DNA of 64,000 bases from Lutibacter oceani (GCF_003384935.1 NZ_QTTQ01000009.1:434001-498000); one strand, 5' to 3'. Counted from the first letter of the stretch, positions 54,907 to 64,000 are shown. The notes: generated by a model from the letters alone, not told the origin. Numbers and translations are program-made.

Positions 54907-55509
54907 TTATAGCTCTAATTTTAATTGTTCAGGAAGTAAACGAAATGTTTTTCTATGATAATTGGTTATTCCAAGCGCTCTAATTGCGTCTCTATGCTGT
55001 TTTGTTGGATAACCTTTGTTTTGCTTCCAAAAATAATTAGGGAATTCCATATCAATTTTTTGCATAAACTCATCTCTATACGTTTTTGCTAAAACGGAAG
55101 CTGCAGCAATACTCATATATTTAGCATCTCCTTTTACAATTGTTTTGTGAGGAATATTTTTAAAAGGTTTAAATTTATTACCATCAACAATTATATGCTC
55201 AGGAGCAATAGAAAGCATTTCAATAGATTTATGCATTGCCAAAATAGAAGCTTGTAAAATATTTATTTCATCAATTTTAAGTTCGCTTATAAATGCAACT
55301 CCAAAAGCCAAAGCATTTTCTTCAATAAAAGGCTTTAAAATAATACGCTGTTTTTCAGTTAGTTGTTTAGAATCATTTAATAATGGGTGTTCAAAATTTT
55401 CAGGTAAAATAACTGCTGCAGCCACCACAGGACCAGCCAAACAACCTCTACCTGCTTCATCTGTACCTGCTTCTAGCTGATTTTTAAAATAATATTTTTT
55501 GAGTCCCAT
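54907..55509 (-). CDS. rnhB: Ribonuclease HII
   Basis: 200 residues. [20 protein letters not shown] carries the first catalytic acids (DEAGRG), HIIVDGNKF the third, and [21 protein letters not shown] the fourth. It removes ribonucleotides from DNA duplexes. Stand-alone gene. Confidence 0.96.
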   Translation of the reverse strand: MGLKKYYFKNQLEAGTDEAGRGCLAGPVVAAAVILPENFEHPLLNDSKQLTEKQRIILKPFIEENALAFGVAFISELKIDEINILQASILAMHKSIEMLSIAPEHIIVDGNKFKPFKNIPHKTIVKGDAKYMSIAAASVLAKTYRDEFMQKIDMEFPNYFWKQNKGYPTKQHRDAIRALGITNYHRKTFRLLPEQLKLEL

Positions 55510-55584
55510 TTAAAAAAAATAATAATGTAAAATTAATAAAACTTATCATTGCAATTTACTATTATTATTTTCGTTCAAATATTT

Positions 55585-55592
55585 TACCTTTG
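55585..55592 (+). promoter_or_regulatory. -7 promoter element of the putative porin gene
   Basis: TACCTTTG, an exact TAnnTTTG match 17 bases before the ATG at 55609. The -33 is unclear. Confidence 0.55.
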
Positions 55593-55608
55593 CCACTTAA
55601 TGTTTTAT

Positions 55609-58026
55609 ATGAAAAAAGTATTATTAGTATTGTTTTTGGTTTTTTACTTTGTAAATGCTAGTGCCCAAGTTATGAAGATGCAAGGACAAGGAGGAGGAAT
55701 AGGTGGAAATAATATGTTTAAAAGTGATTCCTCTAAATTTAATAGCAAAGTTGATATTAAACTTAGCGGAAAAACTAAGTACACAGATTTTAAAATGTTT
55801 TCGATTGATAATGATACTACATATATTGATACTACTTTAACTTTACAAAAAGATTTTATATTTAATTATATCCGTAAAGATAATTTTGAATTATTGCCTT
55901 TTCATAACCAAGGACAAACTTTTAATAAATTAGCCTATAATTTTGAAACAAATTCTGTTTTTCCAGAAATGGGAATGGATGCAAAACAATTTAATTATTA
56001 TAAAGTTGAAGATATAAAATACTACTACATTCCAACCCCAACTTCTGAAGTTATGTATAGAACTGGCCTTGAACAAGGACAAGTTTTAAACGCATTTTTA
56101 ACAATGAATACTTCGCGTCAGTTTAATTTTTCAGTTGCTTATAAAGGGTTACGATCTTTAGGAAAATATAGAGAATCATTAGCCAGTCACGGTAATTTCA
56201 GAACAACTTTCAATTATCATTCTAAAAATGAAGTTTATGCTTTAAAAGGACATTTCTCTTCATTTGATCTTCTAAATAATGAAAACGGTGGTTTGACAGA
56301 GCAATCTATAATTTATTTTGAAGAAAATGATCCAAATTATACAGATAGAGGTCGTTTAGATGTTAATTATTCAGATGCTGAAAATATGTTGGAAGGAAAA
56401 CGCTATTTTATAGACCAAACCTTTACACTTTTTTCTAAAAAAAATACACTTACAAAAAAGCATTTAAAAATTCAGAATTTAATAAAACAACAAAAATTAG
56501 ATTCCATTAAAAATGCTCTTGCCGCTAAAACAGTAGATTCTACAAAAGTAGATTCAATAAATCCCAAAAAAATAGAACCTAAGGAAATTTCTAAAATTAA
56601 AAAAGGAACTCTTAAAAAGGACTCATTATCCTTACAAAAAAAATTATTAGACTCAACACAAACGTTTATTAAGAATGACTCTTTAGCAATATTAAATACA
56701 CCTTTAGATGCTGTTGTTTTAATAAAAAAAGATACTTTAATACCTTTACCTCAAATTGATTCGACAAAAATTTCAATTAAAAAGAAGGATTCTATACTTC
56801 CAAATTTGAAAAGCAAAAAAGAGTTGGTCTTAAACAAAAAAACTTCTAAAAAAATAAAGGAAACTTCGAAAGATTCTTCAAAAGTTACTGTTTCAAAATT
56901 AGATTCAATTAAGAATATTACAGATAATGTGGAGTTTAAATTTGGTCATAAATTTATATACGAAACCAAACACTATAGATTTAAAAAAGTTGAAGCAGGA
57001 ACATTTTTTGGAGGTGCTTATGAAAGTCCTATCGCAGATCATACTTCATATCAAAATATGGAGAATCAAGTATATTTAGAGTTAAATACACATTATACCG
57101 GTGTTATAAGAGCAAAAGCTAATTATTACAACTATAATTATCACTATAACAGTATTTTATATTTAGATACTATCACTATTTCTGATAAATTAAAAGGAAA
57201 TGCACTTTCTGTGGGTGCAGATTGGAAAGCAAAAATTGGTAAGTTAATTTTAAAGGCTGATGTTAATTCAATGATTTCTGGCAACTTAACTGGAAACTCT
57301 ATAAAAGCTTCAGTAAATTATAAAAAAGATAGTGTTTTTAGCATAAAAGGATATGCTGAAGTTACTTCTAAATCGCCAACTTTAAATAAAATATTATATC
57401 AAAGTGCTTTTAAAGATTACAATTGGAAAAACGATTTTAATAATGAAGAAATTAAAAATGCAGGTGTTGAATTTATATTAAACAAGTGGGGAAGCATTAA
57501 TGCCTCCTACAATTTAATTGATAATTATACTTATTTTGATACTATTTCTCGCCCAACACAAGCTAATGAAACTTTAAATTACATTAAAGTAAAAGCAAAT
57601 CAGCACTTTACTTATAAAAAATTTACTCTTGACAATACAGTAATGTACCAAACGGTATTGGATGGAGAATCCTTTTTTAATGTACCACAAATTGTTTCAA
57701 GAAACACCTTGTATTTTGCCAGCCATTTATTTAAAGGGGACCCATTATACTTACAAACCGGTGTTACTTTTAAATATTTTACAGCATTTAAAGCGAATGC
57801 TTATAATCCTTTATTAAGTGAATTTGTTCTTCAAAATAAAACAGAAATTGGCAATTACCCTATTTTAGATTTTTTCTTTAATATGCAGGTTCAAAGAACA
57901 CGTATATTTTTAAAAGTGGAAAATTTTGGTGCTGGCTTTACAGGTAGAAATTATTATTCTGCACCGTCATATCCATACAGAGATTTAACTGTTAGATTTG
58001 GTTTGGTTTGGAATTTCTTTATTTAG
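55609..58026 (+). CDS. Putative porin, outer-membrane beta-barrel protein
   Basis: 805 residues from the ATG at 55609, which gives a clean signal peptide (VLLVLFLVFYFVNASAQ) and follows a good promoter; the frame is open further upstream. The two flanks (about 25-280 and 440-805) match the Bacteroidota putative porin family, ending in aromatic VWNFFI. Between them, roughly residues 285-440, lies a Lys/Ser/Asp-rich low-complexity stretch with repeated DS-K patterns (DSTKVDS, KDSLSLQKK, KDSSKVTVSKLDS). It is probably a flexible loop or linker. Function as a porin is a family label only. Confidence 0.82.
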   Translation: MKKVLLVLFLVFYFVNASAQVMKMQGQGGGIGGNNMFKSDSSKFNSKVDIKLSGKTKYTDFKMFSIDNDTTYIDTTLTLQKDFIFNYIRKDNFELLPFHNQGQTFNKLAYNFETNSVFPEMGMDAKQFNYYKVEDIKYYYIPTPTSEVMYRTGLEQGQVLNAFLTMNTSRQFNFSVAYKGLRSLGKYRESLASHGNFRTTFNYHSKNEVYALKGHFSSFDLLNNENGGLTEQSIIYFEENDPNYTDRGRLDVNYSDAENMLEGKRYFIDQTFTLFSKKNTLTKKHLKIQNLIKQQKLDSIKNALAAKTVDSTKVDSINPKKIEPKEISKIKKGTLKKDSLSLQKKLLDSTQTFIKNDSLAILNTPLDAVVLIKKDTLIPLPQIDSTKISIKKKDSILPNLKSKKELVLNKKTSKKIKETSKDSSKVTVSKLDSIKNITDNVEFKFGHKFIYETKHYRFKKVEAGTFFGGAYESPIADHTSYQNMENQVYLELNTHYTGVIRAKANYYNYNYHYNSILYLDTITISDKLKGNALSVGADWKAKIGKLILKADVNSMISGNLTGNSIKASVNYKKDSVFSIKGYAEVTSKSPTLNKILYQSAFKDYNWKNDFNNEEIKNAGVEFILNKWGSINASYNLIDNYTYFDTISRPTQANETLNYIKVKANQHFTYKKFTLDNTVMYQTVLDGESFFNVPQIVSRNTLYFASHLFKGDPLYLQTGVTFKYFTAFKANAYNPLLSEFVLQNKTEIGNYPILDFFFNMQVQRTRIFLKVENFGAGFTGRNYYSAPSYPYRDLTVRFGLVWNFFI

Positions 58027-59479
58027 ATGCTAATTGTTTAATTTTAATATTTAAAGCAGCAAAAAATAAGGTCATAAATGGACTTAGCCAATTGAATATT
58101 GCATACACAAAATAATCTGCAACACCCACTCCTAAAACAGTAGATTGATAAGCTCCACAAGTGTTCCAAGGTATTAAAACAGATGTAACAGTACCTGAAT
58201 CCTCTAAACTTCTACTTAAATTTTCAGGTGCTAAACCTTTATCTTCAAAAGCTTTTTTAAACATTTTTCCAGGAATTACAATAGCTAAATATTGATCGGA
58301 AGCAATGGCATTTAAACCTAAACAACTAACAACAGTACTTGCAAATAAACCAAATACTGAAGAGGCTATTTTTAATAAAGCGTCTGTAATTCTTGTTAAT
58401 GCACCTATACCATCCATTATACCTCCAAAAACCATTGCACAACAAATCAAGAAAATAGTCCATAGCATTCCTTGCATTCCTCCTGCGCTAAATAGTTCAT
58501 TTAGCTTTTCATTATCAGTTGTAATTTCAGTATCAATAAATATAGCGTTTATTATAGATTGAAAATTGGAATCAGACAACGTATTTAATATATCTGATTG
58601 AAAAATAAATGCGAAAACAGCTGCCAATAAAACCCCAACTCCAAGTGCAATTAACGGCTTTGTTTTGGTAACAATTAATATAATTACAACCAAAGGAACA
58701 ATAAACAAATATGGTGAAATATTAAATGTATTACTTATAGTATTTAATAAACCACTAACATCAGCATTACCCGAAGTATCAATAGTTAAACTTAAAATAC
58801 TAAATACCACAATTGTAATTAATATTGTAGGCACCGTTGTAATTGACATATATCGTATATGCGTAAATAAATCTGTTCCTGCCATAGCTGGTGCCAAATT
58901 AGTTGTATCACTTAAAGGTGACATTTTATCACCAAAATAAGCTCCAGAAATTACTGCTCCAGCAATCATTCCTGTAGGTATTCCTAAAGCTGTTCCAATA
59001 CCAACCAAAGCAATACCTACTGTTGCTGATGTAGTCCAAGAGCTTCCTGTTGCAACCGAAATTATTGCTGCAATAACAACCGATGCTGGCAAAAATATTG
59101 ATGGATTTAATACTTGCAATCCGTAATATACCATTGCCGGTATTATACCACTTACCAACCAGGTGCCTGCTAATGCGCCAACTAAAAACAATATCATTAT
59201 AGGAATAAGAACACTCTTTAAGTTATCAATAATTTCAGTAATCATTGTTTTAATGTTTACTTTATTGAAAAAACCTACTATTGCTGCAACCAAACCACCT
59301 AACAACAAAATAAACTGATTAGAATATTCACCTAATAACTCGCCCCCTGCATAAAAAATATTATAGGCTAACATAAGCATTAAGGCAACCACAGGAATTA
59401 GTGCTTCCCAAATATTAAGTTCAATATTATTTATAATATCATGGTCTTCATTTTCAGGTAGGTTCTTGTTTTCTTGCAT
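58019..59479 (-). CDS. nhaC: Na+/H+ antiporter, NhaC family
   Basis: 486 residues with about 11-12 membrane helices. SVATGSSWTTSATVGIALVG, ISGAYFGDKMSPLSDTTNLA and the late SRSLEDSGTVTSVLIPWNTC blocks are NhaC hallmarks. It would exchange Na+ (or an organic acid) for protons. Its neighbour upstream is a methionine gamma-lyase-like gene in the same direction, after a terminator. Relatives include malate/lactate exchangers, so the substrate is not certain. Confidence 0.9.
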   Translation of the reverse strand: MQENKNLPENEDHDIINNIELNIWEALIPVVALMLMLAYNIFYAGGELLGEYSNQFILLLGGLVAAIVGFFNKVNIKTMITEIIDNLKSVLIPIMILFLVGALAGTWLVSGIIPAMVYYGLQVLNPSIFLPASVVIAAIISVATGSSWTTSATVGIALVGIGTALGIPTGMIAGAVISGAYFGDKMSPLSDTTNLAPAMAGTDLFTHIRYMSITTVPTILITIVVFSILSLTIDTSGNADVSGLLNTISNTFNISPYLFIVPLVVIILIVTKTKPLIALGVGVLLAAVFAFIFQSDILNTLSDSNFQSIINAIFIDTEITTDNEKLNELFSAGGMQGMLWTIFLICCAMVFGGIMDGIGALTRITDALLKIASSVFGLFASTVVSCLGLNAIASDQYLAIVIPGKMFKKAFEDKGLAPENLSRSLEDSGTVTSVLIPWNTCGAYQSTVLGVGVADYFVYAIFNWLSPFMTLFFAALNIKIKQLASK

Positions 59480-59534
59480 GTTTAATTTTTAGGAATGTAA
59501 TAATACACAAATTTGCAAGTTTACACAAATGAAA

Positions 59535-59562
59535 AGCCTCATTCTAAATTTAGAATGAGGCT
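59535..59562 (-). terminator. Terminator after the gamma-lyase-like gene
   Basis: Perfect 28-base palindrome with AGCCTCATTCTAAA as its half, followed on the minus strand by TTTTCATTTG. It separates this gene from nhaC. Confidence 0.85.
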
Positions 59563-59587
59563 AAGGATATATAAAAAGAACCGTAAT

Positions 59588-60787
59588 TTACAATACACCC
59601 ACTTTTACCATACACTTTCTCATTGCTCTGTATGTACGTTCAATATCATTGTCCAAGCCAATAGAAAATCGAATAATCCCATCTGAAAGCCCCATTTCAA
59701 TTTGTTCCTCTTCAGGAATTTCTGAAGAAGTACTTGTTCCTGGTGCACTAAACAATGTTTTATAAAAGCCCAAACTAACTGCTAAATAACCTAAATTTTC
59801 ATTTTGCATAAGTTCCATTAACTCGTTTGCTTTACCTAAATTACCAACATCAATTGTTAAAATACCTCCAAAACCATATTCTTGATTGTACATTTTTTTA
59901 AAAAGTTCATTGTCTGGATGACTTTTTAACCCTGGATATACAACTTTTAAGCCATCGTCTTCAAAATTTTCAGCTAAATACATTGCATTTTCACTGTGTT
60001 TTTTCATTCTGATATGAAGTGTTCTCAGATTTTTTAAAATGCTAGCAGCACGTAAACTATCCATAACTGGGCCTAATAACATTGCAGCTCCATCATTTAC
60101 ATTTCTTAAACTATCAATAAATTCTTGACTTCCACAAACTACACCTCCAACAGTATCATTTGTACCATTTATAAATTTTGTTAAACTATGAATTGTAATA
60201 TCTGCACCCAATTTTTGCGGTGAAATTATTAATGGAGAAAAGGTATTATCAACAACCAATAAAATATTGTGCTTTTTAGCAACTTTAGATAATTCAGCAA
60301 TGTTTGCAATTTCTAATAACGGATTGCTAATTGCTTCACAATAAATCATTTTTGTAGTTGGAGTTATAGCATTTTCAACAGCTTCCAAAGAAGTAATATC
60401 GATAAAAGAAGTTGTTATATTAAGTTTTGGAGCAAAGTTTTTTAGAAAAGCATAACTTCCACCATAAATAGTTCTGCTTGAAACAATATGATCTCCCGCA
60501 GCACAAATTTGTAAAAAAACAGAGGTAATTGCTCCCATACCTGAAGCTGCAACATTTGCTGTTTCAGTAAATTCCATGGCTGCTAACGCCTTGCTTAAGT
60601 ATAAATTACTTGGACTTGTATGACGCGAATACAAATAACATCCTTCTGCGTGACCTTCAAAAGTATCAAGCATCGTTTTTGCGTGTAAAAACGTATAGGT
60701 TGCCGAATCTGAAATTGAAGGATTTACACCTCCAAATTCTCCGAAATATTGTAAATCTTGTATTTTATTTGCCGGTTTATTACTCAT
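59588..60787 (-). CDS. Methionine gamma-lyase-like PLP enzyme
   Basis: 399 residues from the ATG at 60787; an in-frame start at 60826 adds a non-conserved hydrophobic lead. Cys/Met PLP family: LYSRHTSPSNLYLSKALAAM, ASGMGAITSVFLQICAAGDH, SLTKFINGTNDTVGG (PLP lysine), and SLGFYKTLFSAPGTSTSSEI near the end. It resembles lyases that break methionine to methanethiol, ammonia and 2-oxobutyrate more than the synthetic enzymes at 8377 and 13375. The divergent Lrp-type regulator supports a catabolic role. Substrate is inferred. Confidence 0.78.
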   Translation of the reverse strand: MSNKPANKIQDLQYFGEFGGVNPSISDSATYTFLHAKTMLDTFEGHAEGCYLYSRHTSPSNLYLSKALAAMEFTETANVAASGMGAITSVFLQICAAGDHIVSSRTIYGGSYAFLKNFAPKLNITTSFIDITSLEAVENAITPTTKMIYCEAISNPLLEIANIAELSKVAKKHNILLVVDNTFSPLIISPQKLGADITIHSLTKFINGTNDTVGGVVCGSQEFIDSLRNVNDGAAMLLGPVMDSLRAASILKNLRTLHIRMKKHSENAMYLAENFEDDGLKVVYPGLKSHPDNELFKKMYNQEYGFGGILTIDVGNLGKANELMELMQNENLGYLAVSLGFYKTLFSAPGTSTSSEIPEEEQIEMGLSDGIIRFSIGLDNDIERTYRAMRKCMVKVGVL

Positions 60788-60869
60788 GATAAAAACATTT
60801 ATTTTTATAAAGTTACAATACATCAACTTAATAAACTGTAATAATTAATTTATTTAGTGTTTTTTACTT

Positions 60870-60888
60870 CTATTTAGGCATTAAATAG
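60870..60888. promoter_or_regulatory. Inverted repeat between gamma-lyase-like gene and Lrp regulator
   Basis: CTATTTA-N5-TAAATAG, perfect 7-bp arms, in the 157-base divergent gap. A natural candidate operator for the adjacent regulator. Confidence 0.5.
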
Positions 60889-60944
60889 CATATTTTCCTT
60901 TTGTAATAAATTATTTTTTATATTTTTAGAAAAAATTACTATTC

Positions 60945-61409
60945 ATGATAAATTTAGACGAAACCGATAAAAAAATATTGACAATTCTTCAACAAAATTC
61001 TAAAGCAAATATTAAAGAAATAGGGTTAAAAATTAGTTTAACACAAACTCCAACTTATGAACGAATTAAAAGATTGGAGAAATTGGGTATTATTCAAAAG
61101 TATATTGCCGTATTAAATAAAGAAAAAATTGGCTATACCGTTGAAGTATTTTGTCAGGTAACTTTATTGGTTCATTCAAAAGAATTAATCACAAAATTTG
61201 AAAAAGCGGTGAATGCTATGGAAGAAGTTATTGAGTGTTTTCACGTTGCTGGTAATTATGATTATTTATTAAAAGTTATTGTTAAAAATATGAATAGCTA
61301 TCAATATTTTTTAAAAAATAAATTGTCTGTTTTAGATTCAGTTGGCAATGTACAAAGCACCTTTGTAATGAGTTCAACAAAAGACAATTCTATTTTTAAT
61401 TTGACATAA
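60945..61409 (+). CDS. Lrp/AsnC-family transcriptional regulator
   Basis: 154 residues. Winged helix (KKILTILQQNSKANIKEIGL, TQTPTYERIKRLEKLGII) and RAM domain with VIECFHVAGNYDYLLKVIV. Divergent from the methionine gamma-lyase-like gene, so it probably senses methionine or a related amino acid and controls that gene. Clearly a paralogue of the regulator at 24661-25146. Confidence 0.93.
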   Translation: MINLDETDKKILTILQQNSKANIKEIGLKISLTQTPTYERIKRLEKLGIIQKYIAVLNKEKIGYTVEVFCQVTLLVHSKELITKFEKAVNAMEEVIECFHVAGNYDYLLKVIVKNMNSYQYFLKNKLSVLDSVGNVQSTFVMSSTKDNSIFNLT

Positions 61410-61410
61410 A

Positions 61411-61441
61411 AAAAAGCTCAAATTTTAAATTTGAGCTTTTT
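61411..61441. terminator. Bidirectional terminator between Lrp and YceI genes
   Basis: AAAAAGCTCAAATTT paired with AAATTTGAGCTTTTT, T-run on plus and A-run on minus side. Confidence 0.92.
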
Positions 61442-61460
61442 AATTAAATATTTTTTAATC

Positions 61461-62045
61461 TTATTTATTTGCAACTAGTGTAACCTGCAAATCAAACTCA
61501 TCGTTTACAAACTTATCTTTTAAATCATTAAAAAACGTTTTTGATTTGTACTTAACATTAAAATCGGCTCTATTAATTTGAAAAACACTACTCATTAAAG
61601 TAACCGCTCCTTCGGTTTCAGAAATCTCTGCTTCAAAAGAAATTTCTTTAGTAATTCCTTTTATGGTCATATTTCCAGTAATAATTGCATTTCCATCTTC
61701 CATTTCAACTTCTGTAATATTAAAAGTTGCAGTTGGGTAAGTTTCAATTTCAAAAAAGTCTGCAGATTTTAAATGCCCTTCTAATTTAGCACTACCATCT
61801 GCATCTTTAATTGATGACATATCTGCAATAAAAGAGCCTCCTATTATATATTCATCTTGCATTGCTAAAGTTCCGGACTGTAGCATAATTGTTCCAGTAT
61901 GTGAACCCGTTGGTTTGTAACCGCTCCAAGTTATTGTAGAACTTGTTACATCAACCTTTAAAGTATTTTGAATAGTTGGTATTTGGTTTGTAAATGACAT
62001 TGCAATAAATGCAACTGCCAAAATCAAAATTCCTGTTTTTTTCAT
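61461..62045 (-). CDS. YceI-family periplasmic protein, copy 1
   Basis: 194 residues from the ATG at 62045. Signal peptide (ILILAVAFIAMSFT), then the YceI lipocalin-like barrel: ITWSGYKPTGSHTGTI, KLEGHLKSADFFEIETYPTA, GNMTIKGITKEISFEAEI. YceI folds bind polyisoprenoid-type lipids. It is the second of two tandem paralogues. Confidence 0.93.
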   Translation of the reverse strand: MKKTGILILAVAFIAMSFTNQIPTIQNTLKVDVTSSTITWSGYKPTGSHTGTIMLQSGTLAMQDEYIIGGSFIADMSSIKDADGSAKLEGHLKSADFFEIETYPTATFNITEVEMEDGNAIITGNMTIKGITKEISFEAEISETEGAVTLMSSVFQINRADFNVKYKSKTFFNDLKDKFVNDEFDLQVTLVANK

Positions 62046-62145
62046 TTTTTTTATTATTTTTATAGTTAGCAATTACAATAGTACACTTTTATTGTAAAAC
62101 CTTACAAAAAAATTACCTCATTTAATAATACATTAACAATACTTT

Positions 62146-62796
62146 TTATTTTGAGGCATTAATTTCAAAAGAAATTTCAAATTCGTCATTAATAAACTGA
62201 TCTTTTAAATCGTTAAAGAATTTTTGAGATTTAAATCTGATATCAAATTCAGTTCTATCTATTTTAAAAGCATTACCGGTAAGCTTAACACCTGTATCTG
62301 TAACTTTTAGTTCAGCTGGAAATTCAATACTTTTAGTAATTCCTTTAATAGCTAAATTTCCTTTAATAAAAATTTCATCACTTTTATTAGCTACCTCAAC
62401 TATTTCAAAAGTTGAAGTTGGATTGTTTTCAACATCAAAAAAATCACCACTTTTTAAATGCCCTTTTAATTTTGCATTGTACTCATCATCTTCAGGCATA
62501 TCCAATACGGTAATTGTATTCATATCAAATACAAATTTACCTGCTATTAATTTTCCTCCTTTAATTTCCATAGAACCTTTATTAACAGTTACAGTTCCAT
62601 TGTGAGTACCCGTTGGTTTAGAACCTTTCCAATTTAAAATTGAAGTTTTAGAGTTTACCATATAAACAGCATCGGCTATTTTTGGAGTTTCTGTTATAGT
62701 TGCTTCAACTTCATTCACTTTTTCTTCTTTAGTTTTCTCTTTACAAGAAATAAATAGTACGCTTAATCCTAAAATAAATACACTTAATTTTTTCAT
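62146..62796 (-). CDS. YceI-family lipoprotein, copy 2
   Basis: 216 residues. Signal with lipobox LFISC (Cys 18), an acidic linker (KEEKVNEVEATITE), then the same YceI barrel: LNWKGSKPTGTHNGTV, KLKGHLKSGDFFDVENNPTS, KGITKSIEFPAEL. Both copies end with a FFNDLKDxFxNDEF block. A 100-base AT-rich gap separates it from copy 1. The lipid anchor distinguishes it from copy 1. Confidence 0.93.
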   Translation of the reverse strand: MKKLSVFILGLSVLFISCKEKTKEEKVNEVEATITETPKIADAVYMVNSKTSILNWKGSKPTGTHNGTVTVNKGSMEIKGGKLIAGKFVFDMNTITVLDMPEDDEYNAKLKGHLKSGDFFDVENNPTSTFEIVEVANKSDEIFIKGNLAIKGITKSIEFPAELKVTDTGVKLTGNAFKIDRTEFDIRFKSQKFFNDLKDQFINDEFEISFEINASK

Positions 62797-62888
62797 TTTT
62801 ATAGTAGTTTATAATTTAATAGCAATTATACTAAATAAATTTTTAGGATAATTCGTCAAGAAAAATAATTGATTTTAAAATGGAAATA

Positions 62889-64000
62889 TCAGCCTTTTAC
62901 AAGTACTATTTTTTCTGTATTTTTTTCTACAATAATTTTATAAAACCCCTTAATTTCTTGATAATTTTGAGCTGGTATTACTCCTTGATTTACTTCAACA
63001 AATGATGTTAATAAAATTTTAGTACCAGACTGCTTAATTGAATAAATAAACTTACCAATATTATTACTTAATCCAATTGCCAAATTTTCTGGTAACGATT
63101 CTATACTATAACCTGCTGGAATTTCTATTGCAGTTATTACTCTTTTTTGCCAAGGCGCACCAAAATCTATTGGGTATTCTCTTTTTTCTAACTTAAATGG
63201 ATTTTCTTTTTCAGACAAAAATAACATAGGCGACAAATACATTTTATCCCCAATTATTTCTACACCATCTTCTTTTTCAAATTGATAAATTTCAAGAATT
63301 GGTTTAGAAATTTCATTTAAATTTGTAACTCTAAAATTCAATATTTCAATATCATTATTACGCTGTTCAATATTACTTATTAATTCGTCTTCATCAAGAT
63401 CAGTATTTTCATTTCTATAATTAATTGTTGCCAAATTTTCATATTTAACCCTTGTTAATCCTTCTATTAAACCATCTTCATTTATTTTATAGTCTAAAGT
63501 AAATTCATTATTTGAAGGTATTGAAGTAGCTAAATCAATAAAATCAACAGTTTCATTATCTCTAATAATTGTTCCTTTCCAATTTAATGCCCTAATTGGC
63601 AATACATTTGTTAAACTGAATTTTTCCGATGCATCAACTAAAACCTCTCCTTCTTCAGTCTCTGCCAATGCAACAACATAGTTAAACCCTCTGTTAGTTG
63701 GTGTTATTGGAATCCCATGTTTTCGGGTACTTACTAATACAGGATTTGCATTAATACCTAATTCTCTTAAAACTGCAACAAGTGTTAAATTAATATCTCC
63801 AATATTTCCACTTCCTTCAGAATAGGCTTTTTTTAATCCTTTTTCTGAATACTGACCAAAATTTCCATTCCATTTTATCTTACTTTTTACAAACTCTAAT
63901 GCACCTGCAATTTTAGCTTGATTTGTTTTAAATTCCCCTTTTAATTTAATTATATCTTCTTTTAAGTGCTTTGTTTTTTTCAATTCCCCGCCAAATGATG
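62889..64000 (-). CDS. Transglutaminase-like (DUF3857-type) protein, 5' end outside window
   Basis: At least 370 residues are visible; the frame continues past the right edge, so the in-frame TTG near 63983 is not the true start. The segment ALEFVKSKIKWNGNFGQYS and SGNIGDINLTLVAVLRELGI, NPVLVSTRKHGI resembles the transglutaminase-like core of DUF3857/DUF3858 proteins. The catalytic Cys position reads SGNIGD, with no Cys, so this domain is probably not an active protease or transglutaminase. A beta-rich C-terminal domain follows. Confidence 0.8.
   Translation of the reverse strand, partial: SFGGELKKTKHLKEDIIKLKGEFKTNQAKIAGALEFVKSKIKWNGNFGQYSEKGLKKAYSEGSGNIGDINLTLVAVLRELGINANPVLVSTRKHGIPITPTNRGFNYVVALAETEEGEVLVDASEKFSLTNVLPIRALNWKGTIIRDNETVDFIDLATSIPSNNEFTLDYKINEDGLIEGLTRVKYENLATINYRNENTDLDEDELISNIEQRNNDIEILNFRVTNLNEISKPILEIYQFEKEDGVEIIGDKMYLSPMLFLSEKENPFKLEKREYPIDFGAPWQKRVITAIEIPAGYSIESLPENLAIGLSNNIGKFIYSIKQSGTKILLTSFVEVNQGVIPAQNYQEIKGFYKIIVEKNTEKIVLVKG

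Noticed and set aside
1-64000. Mobile genetic elements, prophage or defence island
   Set aside because: No transposase, integrase, restriction, toxin or phage gene was found; the HEPN-like domain is fused to a metabolic enzyme and is not part of a toxin pair.

Overview
The window is AT-rich chromosomal DNA from a member of the Bacteroidota, most likely the family Flavobacteriaceae. Supporting signs are promoters of the TTTG-N19-21-TAnnTTTG type, a GldA gliding-motility ATPase, GLPGLI and DUF2807 proteins, a DnaE with an N-terminal exonuclease, a split MetH and a ribosomal protein S16 with a long acidic tail. I cannot fix the genus. I see no phage, insertion sequence or CRISPR array; the window reads as core chromosome sprinkled with short dispersed repeats.

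Region 1 (1-17.0 kb) is a sulfur-assimilation and methionine supercluster, nearly all on the minus strand. In transcription order it runs metY, a metX-aspartokinase-homoserine dehydrogenase fusion, a metZ-like gene, DUF2061, cysH, cysD, cysN, sulfite reductase with a C-terminal HEPN-like domain, cobA, a Met8-like siroheme gene, then metH in two pieces. metK follows on the plus strand. Control is layered. SAM-I riboswitches precede metX-thrA and metH, and a SAM-II riboswitch precedes metK. metY is preceded by two tandem Met-rich leader peptides, each followed by an intrinsic terminator and each carrying an antiterminator segment complementary to that terminator. This looks like a double methionine attenuator and is the most interesting thing I found.

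Region 2 (17.0-25.2 kb) is a phenylalanine/tyrosine catabolic operon: aminotransferase, hmgA, hppD, phenylalanine hydroxylase, fahA and a flavin reductase-like gene. A divergent Lrp/AsnC regulator shares its intergenic region, which holds two Lrp-like boxes beside two opposed promoters. Region 3 (25.2-32.4 kb) has a PepSY membrane protein, an outer-membrane receptor, a GLPGLI protein and a divergent two-component system, separated by three GTTAA repeats at exact 10-bp spacing, then a deoxynucleoside kinase.

Region 4 (32.4-44.2 kb) holds pckA, small DUF genes, a saccharopine dehydrogenase-family gene, trmN6, tRNA-Ser(GGA), rimM, rpsP and a complete Rnf operon (rseC-like, rnfBCDGEA). Region 5 (44.4-64 kb) holds dnaE, two tandem PagL-like genes, a DUF2807 lipoprotein, gldA, a Pmp3-like protein, lipB, a nucleoid-associated protein, rnhB, a putative porin, nhaC, a methionine gamma-lyase-like gene with a divergent Lrp regulator, two YceI genes, and the 3' part of a transglutaminase-like protein cut by the window edge.

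The sequence thus places methionine synthesis (sulfate to homocysteine to methionine to SAM) and probable methionine breakdown in one window. Synthesis is controlled by RNA leaders, breakdown apparently by an Lrp-type protein.
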